This document shows positions 57,938 through 64,000 of a stretch of 64,000 nt of DNA, piece after piece. Location of the stretch: assembly GCA_030765065.1 (NCBI GenBank), contig CM060979.1:110596350-110660349 (forward strand). The letters run 5' to 3'. The notes under the pieces are model-generated. The model made no database searches and was not told the origin of the DNA. It saw only the letters and a list, made by a program, of their open reading frames with translations. Made by a program: the position numbers and the translations under genes. Positions within the stretch are counted from its first letter, which is position 1. Each line of letters starts with the position of its first letter. The DNA comes from Deroplatys truncata (taxonomy: Eukaryota > Arthropoda > Insecta > Mantodea > Mantidae).

Positions 57938-59185
57938 CACTACGTGATCAAAAGTATCCGGACACCTCGCTGAAAATGACGTACAAGTTCGTGGTGCCCT
58001 ACATCGGTAATGCTGAAAGTCAATATGGTGTTGGCCCACCCTTAGCCTTGATGACAGCGTTCACTCTCGCAGGCATACTTTCAATCAGGTGATGGAAGGT
58101 TTCTTGGGTAATGGCAGCCCATTCTTCACGGAGTGCGGAACTGAGAAGAGGTATCGATGTAGATCGGTGAGGCCTGGAACGAAGTCGGCGTTCCAAAACA
58201 TCCCAAAGATGTTCTATAGGATTCAAGTCAGGACTCTGTGCAGGCCAGTCCATTACAGGGATGTTATAGTCGTCTAACCACTCCGCCACAGTCCGTGCAG
58301 TATAAACAGGTGCTCGATCATGTTGAAAGATGCAATCGCCATTTCCGAATTGCTCTTCAACAGTGGGAAGCAAGAAGGTGCTTTAAATATCAATGTAAGT
58401 CTGCGCTGTGATCGTGCCACGCAAAACAACAAGGGATGCAAGCCCCCTTCAGGAAAAACACGACCACACCATAACACCACCACCTCCGAATTTCACTGTT
58501 GGCACTACACACGCTGGCAGATGACGTTCACCGGGCATTCGACATACCCACACCCTACCATTGGATCGCCACATTGTGTACCGTGATTCGTCACTCCAAA
58601 TAAAGTTTTGCCACTGTTCAATCGTGTAATGTTGACGCTCCTTACACCAAGCGAGGCGTCGTTTGGCATTTTCCTGCGTGATGTGCGGCTTAGAGTAGCC
58701 GCTCGACCATGGAATTCAAGATTTCTCACCTCATGCCTAACTGTCATAGTACTTGGAGTGGATCCTGATGCAGTTTTGAATTCCTGTGTGATGGTCTGGA
58801 TAGATGTCTGCCTATTACTCTTTACGACCCTCTTCAAATATCGGCGGTCCATGTCAGTCAACAGACAAGGTCGGCCTGTACGCTTTTGTGATGTACATGT
58901 CCCTTCACGTTTCCACTTCACTATTACATCAGAAACAGTGGACCTAAGGATGTTTAGGAGTGTGGAAATCTCGCGTACAGACTTCTGACACAAGTGACAC
59001 CCAATCACCTGACCACGTTCGAAGTCCGTGAGTTCCACGGAGCGTCCCATTCTGCTGTTTCACGATGTCTAATGACTACTGAGGTCGCGGATAATGAGTA
59101 CCAGGCAGTAGGTGGCAGCATAATGCACCTAAGATGAAAAACGTATGTTTGTGCGGGTGTCCGGATACTTTTGATCCCATAGAGA
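57938..59185 (-). mobile_element. Tc1-type transposon copy b, both ends present, 1248 bp
   Basis: Termini contain TGATCAAAAGTATCCGGACACC at the left (about 57945) and GGTGTCCGGATACTTTTGATC at the right (about 59155), flanked by TA at 57936-57937 and 59186-59187. Same family as copy a. Confidence 0.92.
58020..59050 (-). pseudogene. Tc1-type (DD34E) transposase, copy b, frameshifted
   Basis: It starts MGRSVELTDFERGQVIGCHL and keeps the helix-turn-helix domain. The middle, with the first catalytic Asp (W-S-D-E-S-R-Y equivalents around 58590), is shifted into another frame. The 58373-58020 frame holds IFQHDRAPVYTARTVAEWLD (second Asp) and [20 protein letters not shown] (the catalytic Glu in the 34-residue spacing usual for Tc1). 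It ends RVNAVIKAKGGPTPY, the expected C-terminus. Better preserved than copy a but still broken. Confidence 0.92.
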
Positions 59186-59187
59186 TA

Positions 59188-59361
59188 CAGAACAACACGG
59201 GGTAATTACTTGAATGAAATGCTTAAACATGGATTGCCAAAGTAAAGGTGAACAAGCAACCTATGGAAGCAAGTAATGTAAACGGAAGTATGATGTGTAA
59301 CAGCATATGCAATTTCACTACCCATTAGTTACCACCTCAAGGTATCGCTTTCAAGTACCTA
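59188..59361 (+). repeat. 174-bp direct repeat R2 flanking Tc1 copy b
   Basis: Same length as R1. It begins at the base after the right-hand TA. Confidence 0.92.
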
Positions 59362-59640
59362 TATTATACTATTTTTATTTTTATTATTCTTTTATTCCCC
59401 CATTCGCGGTACGTGTTTCACTAGAAATAATTTAAAACTTTGCTATATAAGCTTGGTTGCAGGCAACAATTTATAACTGCTAATATTATAAACATGGAAA
59501 ATTTGTACTATGTATGAATGTATATATGTATGTATGCATTTGTGTGGTGGGGGTTGTGTATAGGGTAATCTGAAAAAGTACTTTTTCTGGTAGTGTTTAT
59601 CCGTTCTTACTGCATACGGCACCACAGCTGTTGACACGTT
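59362..59640. other. No recognised feature
   Basis: AT-rich with a few TGTA-type repeats. Confidence 0.4.
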
Positions 59641-59818
59641 GACATTCCAGGCCTAAGTTAGGGTACCTCACCAACATTTGTCAGTTATGAGGACTGAGTA
59701 AAGCCTGGAAAAAAGTCTCAGTCAGGGAGGACGGTCCTGTTGGGATTTAAACTGCGGACCTACCGTTCATGAGTCTATGTCATAACGACCGCAATTACCC
59801 GTGTGAGTAAAAAAAACA
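59641..59818 (-). repeat. Possible tRNA-derived SINE fragment, family S7
   Basis: 'gggatttaaactgcggacctaccg' resembles a reversed B box and head, and 'cataacgaccgcaattaccc' the tRNA-like start. Only one copy seen. Confidence 0.4.
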
Positions 59819-59999
59819 CTCAACCGCATTTATAATCATTTCACTATTGAAAACCCTATCGTTTCTGACGACATGGACTATAAATCACTTCATGACTTCA
59901 ATTCATAAATTTCTAATAGACTAAAACGCATATACAAAGCCTATGCACTGGACTACGAAACATTGGAGTTATTAAAAAAAATACTTGCGTGAGTTTTCC

Positions 60000-60368
60000 T
60001 CATCACTGCATTTCTCCTGTTTCTTCATCGCCATACCAGCCATTGGGCAGATCACCCATCCTTGGTATGCTATGATCTAGAGCAGTGAAACCCAACTTGC
60101 TCTCTTAAGAGCTAAGGTTCAAAGTCCGTAGTTCATCCCACCTGCTATATTTGAAGAGATTGACAAGCTAAACCAATCAACTTTCAGTCCTTGTCAGCAC
60201 GAGTGGAAATGAGTGTGAAGGGAAACTCCCTTCATTCCCTCTCTCTGTAAGGTTGGGCATCCCTGATCTAGAGTTTGCTTGCTCCTCGACAGGCTACTGA
60301 CCCAAGGTATTGGCTTGAGAGCCCTTGGGGGCGTATGTCCTACAAAGAGGAGGATAATCAGTCAAAGA
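60000..60368 (+). repeat. SINE family S6, diverged copy 2, opposite orientation
   Basis: Reverse complement of the 57042-57365 and 63138-63492 copies: 'gtttgcttgctcctcgacaggctactgacccaaggtattggctt' and 'tcaaagaagaagaagaaag' at the right end. An extra ~130 bp at 60080-60265 is not in the other copies. Confidence 0.65.
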
Positions 60369-60689
60369 AGAAGAAGAAAGCTTTACGTTAAAAATGCCAT
60401 AAAGTAAAAATACTTGTTGTTATTATTATTCCACAGAAAATGCTTGCAAAATAAGATAAATGCCGCGAGTATTTCATTCCAAGCAAGAGATGGTCACGAT
60501 TTAGTAACTAAGAAAATAGAAGACACAGCAAAACAAATGAGAATCGAATCCGCTTATAACGTACGATACGCATGCAGTAACAATGCCAAAATATTTTAGT
60601 AATCCTAAGGTAATAATGTTTTGCTTTATTTCCGTTATATGTTGGTATCAAGTTAATTACAAAAGTAGTCTAATTAAATTGTGTAAAGA

Positions 60690-61545
60690 TTGAAAATTGT
60701 GTCCAACTAACGTTAGAAAACAGTGAACCACATTTTATAATTAACAACAAAGAAGATTATTCTTTTCGATGGTCGCAGACTATATGTTTTACAAAGCTTG
60801 GTGACGTGGGAATAGGGAACCTTTATATTCACCAGCTCCACCTTCATTTCGTTGTGTGTGTTAAAGTTTTCTGAATTATGTGTAAATTATGTAGCTTTTA
60901 TTATTAAATAACTATGGGAACCAAACAGAAGGTGGTGTGATTACCACAAATAATATCACAAGAGGGTCTGAGATTGTCATAAATTCGAATTTACCTGGAA
61001 AACTCAGGCACTCAAGTGATGTTTATTAGGATTATATAACGAATAAATTAGACTTTAAATACGATTCCCCTAACCCAGGTACAACATGGCAATAACTGTG
61101 TATTCGTATCAGGAACTACTTACCTTTTTAAGTCATCATGTGACAGACGAATGCGGGTTAGTTTGGTTGAAACAGAAGACAAATGCACGTAACGGCGATA
61201 AAGAGATTTGGTAGTTTCATTGCATATCCAGCTGCGTTTGGGCAAAATTCAACCGTTTCTTTCATCTCATCGTTCATTTTCTGATGGCGTCACATAAGTT
61301 AATTAGTGTCATTGTTGCATCGCCAAGCGTAGGTACTTAGAGGCTATGCAGCATTTCCAGAACTGGAAGAGGTTAAGAAAGTCAGTTGTTACGCCGATGT
61401 TTCACAATCTTTTGAACGAATATCAGAGGATTTTTCATCCCTTATTAGGAATAGCCGGGACTGCACAAAATTACACTCTTAAGGGGAGCATTCAGCACAA
61501 AAATCTTCTGGTTTATTCTACAATAATTTCATACAGAACGCGGGT
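60690..61545 (-). repeat. Family C dispersed repeat, copy C3 (minus), with internal differences
   Basis: 60700-60860 and 61330-61545 match the reverse complement of C1 and C2. The sequence between them does not match the other copies well. It also shows the uninterrupted mariner site ('taattataaaatgtggttcactg' reversed). Confidence 0.65.
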
Positions 61546-61836
61546 AGGTAAATACCATTAGGTAATTAAACCGTCATTCGAGTTTAAAAAGCTACCAGTG
61601 CAACTCGAGTAAACCAGCTATTATGTTTATAAGTTGATTTGCTTTAATAATGTGCTCAGGAGAAAGTAAATATCGCATATTTTCAAACATGGATGACGCA
61701 CCTAAATAAAACTGAACAAACACATAATGAAGATTTCTGAAATAGCTGCTTCGGAATACATATTACTTTAAACGAACTGTGTTTTTTAATGAATCCTACA
61801 CTTTTTCAGGTATGCTTATGTCTATCTTTCTACATA

Positions 61837-63125
61837 CGAGGGCAGCCCCAGAAGTACCCGACCTGACGTATAGATAGCGGCTGTTGTTTCAAACAAATGA
61901 CTATGGTAGAAAGCACCAACCTTATAAAGCTTAAGTTTGAAGTTTGACAATGCTGCATTGTTTAGTAATTGTTGGGCAGCCATCAATAGTGAACGCTCTT
62001 AGCGAATTTGTAAACATGGATAAAACTGGTCATCGTTATGTGATACAATACTTTCATTTGAAAGGTCTTAGTCCAACAAATATCAAAGCTGAGCTATATC
62101 ACACTCTGGGAGAGTCTGCTTCTTCATTTAAAACAGTAAAATATTGGGTACAGAGTTTAAGCGAGGCCGTAGGAGCTGCCAATACGAACATAGCAGTAGT
62201 CGATTAAATGAGGTGACCACGCCAGAAATTGTTAACAAAATCCACAAAATGGTATTGGATGACCGTCGACTGAAAGTGCGCGAGCTAGCAGACATCGTAG
62301 GCATTTCAAAAAGTGCTGTACATCGCACAATAACTGAAAGTTTAGGCATGAGAAAGCTATGCGCAAGATGGGTGCCGCGATTACTCACAATGGAACAAAA
62401 GCAGCGCCGTGAGGACGTTTCAGTCGAGTGTTTGACGATGTTTCGCTGCAATAAAGCCGAGTATTTGCGTCAATTCATAACTATGGATAAAACATGGGTC
62501 CATCACTTCACACCTGCGATGAAGGAACAGTCAAAACAGTGGATTGAAACGGGACAATCAGCTCCAAAGAAGGCGAAGACAGTTCCATCTGCAGGCAAGG
62601 TCATAGCATCAGTTTTTTGGGATGCGCGTGAGATAATTTTCATTGGTTATCTTCAAAAAGGAAAAGCAATCAATGTTGAGTATTATGAGAACTTATTGCA
62701 GCGTTTGAATGATGAAATCAAGCAAAAACGCCGCATTTAGCGAAAATGAAAGTTCTGTTTCATCAAGACTATGCACCAGTCCACACATCCATTATCGCCA
62801 TGGCCAAAATCAATGAGTTAATTCAAATAGCTTCCTCATGCATCCTATTCGCCAGATTTGGTCCCCTCTGATTATTTTCTGTTTCCAAAGTTGAAGAAAT
62901 GCTTGGTGGCAAAAAATTTCACAGCAATGAAGAGGTGGAGTTTTCAGTTGATGGCTATTTTGCAGAACTCGACGGTTCTCACTATAAGCAGGGTATCGAA
63001 GCGTTGGAACATCGCTAGAAAAGGTGTATCGAGCTGAAAGGAGACTATGTAGAGAAATAAAGTTTTTTTTCTCGAAAAGTTTTGTGTTTTCTTTGTTAGG
63101 TCGAGTACTTCTGGGACATCCCTCG
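61837..63125 (+). mobile_element. Mariner transposon (DD34D), 1289 bp, TA target duplication
   Basis: Inverted termini CGAGGGCAGCCCCAGAAGTA (left) and TACTTCTGGGACATCCCTCG (right) are flanked by TA at 61835-61836 and 63126-63127. Length and termini are those of a full-length mariner. Confidence 0.95.
62013..63060 (+). pseudogene. Mariner transposase (DD34D), frameshifted
   Basis: It starts MDKTGHRYVIQYFHLKGLSP at 62013 with the first helix-turn-helix. The frame shifts near 62150 (GTEFKRGRRS in the new frame). TTPEIVNKIHKMVLDDRRLK and ADIVGISKSAVHRTI form the second helix-turn-helix. MRKLCARWVPRLLT is the WVPHEL-type motif. MDKTWVHHF carries the first Asp with the following Glu changed to Lys. 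A stop occurs at 62738. Further on, VLFHQDYAPVHTS is the second Asp region, and the third Asp (YSPDL-type) is destroyed. ELKGDYVE is the C-terminus. The overall pattern is that of the cecropia/mauritiana-type mariners. Inactive. Confidence 0.93.
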
Positions 63126-63137
63126 TACTTCTACATA

Positions 63138-63492
63138 CTTCTTCTTTAACAGATTACCCTTCACTTTGTAAGACTTACACTCCCAAGGACTTACAAACCA
63201 ATGTCTTGGGTCAGTAGCCTTTCGAGGAGCAAGCAAACTCTGGATCATAACATAACCAGGATAGGTGATCAGTCCAGTGCCTGGTATGGTGGTGAAGAAG
63301 AAGGAAATGAAGTGTAATGATGAAAGGGATGATAGAAAAATTCGTAGATCAAATTGTCCAACCCAGTATTCGCATAACGACTGAAAAAACTCGCGAAAAA
63401 ACCTTCGGTCAGGTTGTTGGTCCCACAGTTTTGAAGCTTGAAGCTCTCGAATGCGAGTCCCACACGTTATCGCGGCGCCAGCTCGCTCGGTG
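63138..63492 (-). repeat. SINE family S6, copy 3, with 8-bp target duplication next to the mariner
   Basis: TCTACATA stands at 63130-63137 and 63493-63500. The right end, reversed, gives a tRNA-like head ('gagctggcgccgcgataacg', 'gggactcgcattcgagag'). The first base of the element lies 12 bp from the mariner's right end. Confidence 0.8.
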
Positions 63493-63500
63493 TCTACATA

Positions 63501-63872
63501 TTAAATACAAAATAAATCGAGAGAAGATATTGTGAATGATTTAATAGCTGTAGATTGTGTCGACGGAATAAATGTTTAGGCTTAATACGCCATGTGATGA
63601 TGATGATGATAATGATATGATAAGGATGAAACCACATGAGGCGTATTAAGGACCACAAGGAGTCAAGTGTGCGCATACGATGCCATCTGCACTAAATTCC
63701 TGCATTTCCATGTGGCAAAACAATTATCAAATAGTGATGTGTGGCCCGAGATTTCTATGGGTAAAGTGTGAATTCTCATACGTTGTGGACATATAACCAT
63801 TATTCTATTCACAGAAATATATAAAAATAACCACATCAAAAGACATCAGAGTGGCCGTTTTAGATTCTAACG
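63501..63872. other. No gene; short (GAT)n run
   Basis: GAT/TGA repeats at 63593-63620; nothing else recognised. Confidence 0.5.
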
Positions 63873-64000
63873 TGAGGCACTATTTTTAACACTTAAATAA
63901 TATCAGTCTAATTATATAATATAAAATATAATAACAACCCGCCTTAAAACAATATATGTATGTAATAATATATAAAATATATGTAACAGTCATTGTATTA
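63873..64000 (+). mobile_element. Family A LTR, copy A6, cut by the window edge
   Basis: It begins TGAGGCACTATTTTTAACAC and continues in step with A1-A4 ('aacaacccgccttaaa', 'atgtaacagtcattgta') to the last base of the window. Confidence 0.85.

Noticed and set aside
58608-58988. 126-codon plus-strand open frame (and a matching one at 46417-46647)
   Set aside because: Antisense shadow of the two Tc1 transposase helix-turn-helix regions.
61346-61561. 71-codon open frame
   Set aside because: Lies in family C copy C3; no equivalent frame in C1 or C2.

Overview
The window looks like intergenic or intronic DNA from an arthropod, most likely an insect. I found no host protein-coding gene, rRNA, functional tRNA, CRISPR array or prokaryotic feature. 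The reasons are AT-rich sequence, many microsatellites, no long intact reading frame, and a dense set of insect-type mobile elements: mariner/Tc1 transposons, tRNA-derived SINEs, broken non-LTR retrotransposons, LTR elements with 4-bp target-site duplications (TSDs) and MITE-like repeats. The species cannot be named from the sequence alone.

Layout. 1-960: degenerate non-LTR reverse transcriptase. 1105-1775: a 73-bp satellite array. 1776-4604: a Ty3/gypsy-like element that keeps gag, polypurine tract and 3' LTR but has no pol; its 5' leader is inverted. Further LTR copies of this family ('family A') lie at 5760-6734, 10971-11984, 17592-18538 (minus) and 63873-64000 (cut by the window edge). 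A relative with the same terminus lies at 23902-24759 (minus). Three of these copies plus the relative are solo LTRs with 4-bp duplications. A second LTR family ('family E') has two solo LTRs, 40370-41543 and 48467-49646.

18543-20700 is a dispersed repeat split by a mariner-like transposon (19057-20536), whose transposase gene is itself split by a 201-bp copy of LTR sequence found 1.5 kb away. 21832-22737 and 31360-39095 are rich in a ~0.95-kb non-coding repeat ('family B', 13 full or partial copies). One copy carries a 431-bp inverted duplication of its own 5' end and flank. 26580-27290 (minus) and 44100-45480 (plus) are further non-LTR remnants. 45790-50060 is one minus-strand non-LTR element (ORF1 with zinc knuckle, then AP endonuclease) split by a solo LTR and by a Tc1 transposon. 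54292-55620 is a SINE-like repeat split by a foldback transposon. 57938-59185 is a second Tc1 copy between two 174-bp direct repeats. 61837-63125 is a mariner of the classical DD34D type.

Nothing here acts as a pathway. The coherent story is nested insertion and repair: empty-site copies and target duplications in the same window date many insertions relative to one another, and two insertions look like templated double-strand-break repair. The most unusual signal is that the 3' ends of family A LTRs consist of tandem modules, each opening with a tRNA-Lys-type primer-binding-site sequence and closing with TTCA. This suggests that the LTR boundary has repeatedly moved outward past its own primer-binding site.
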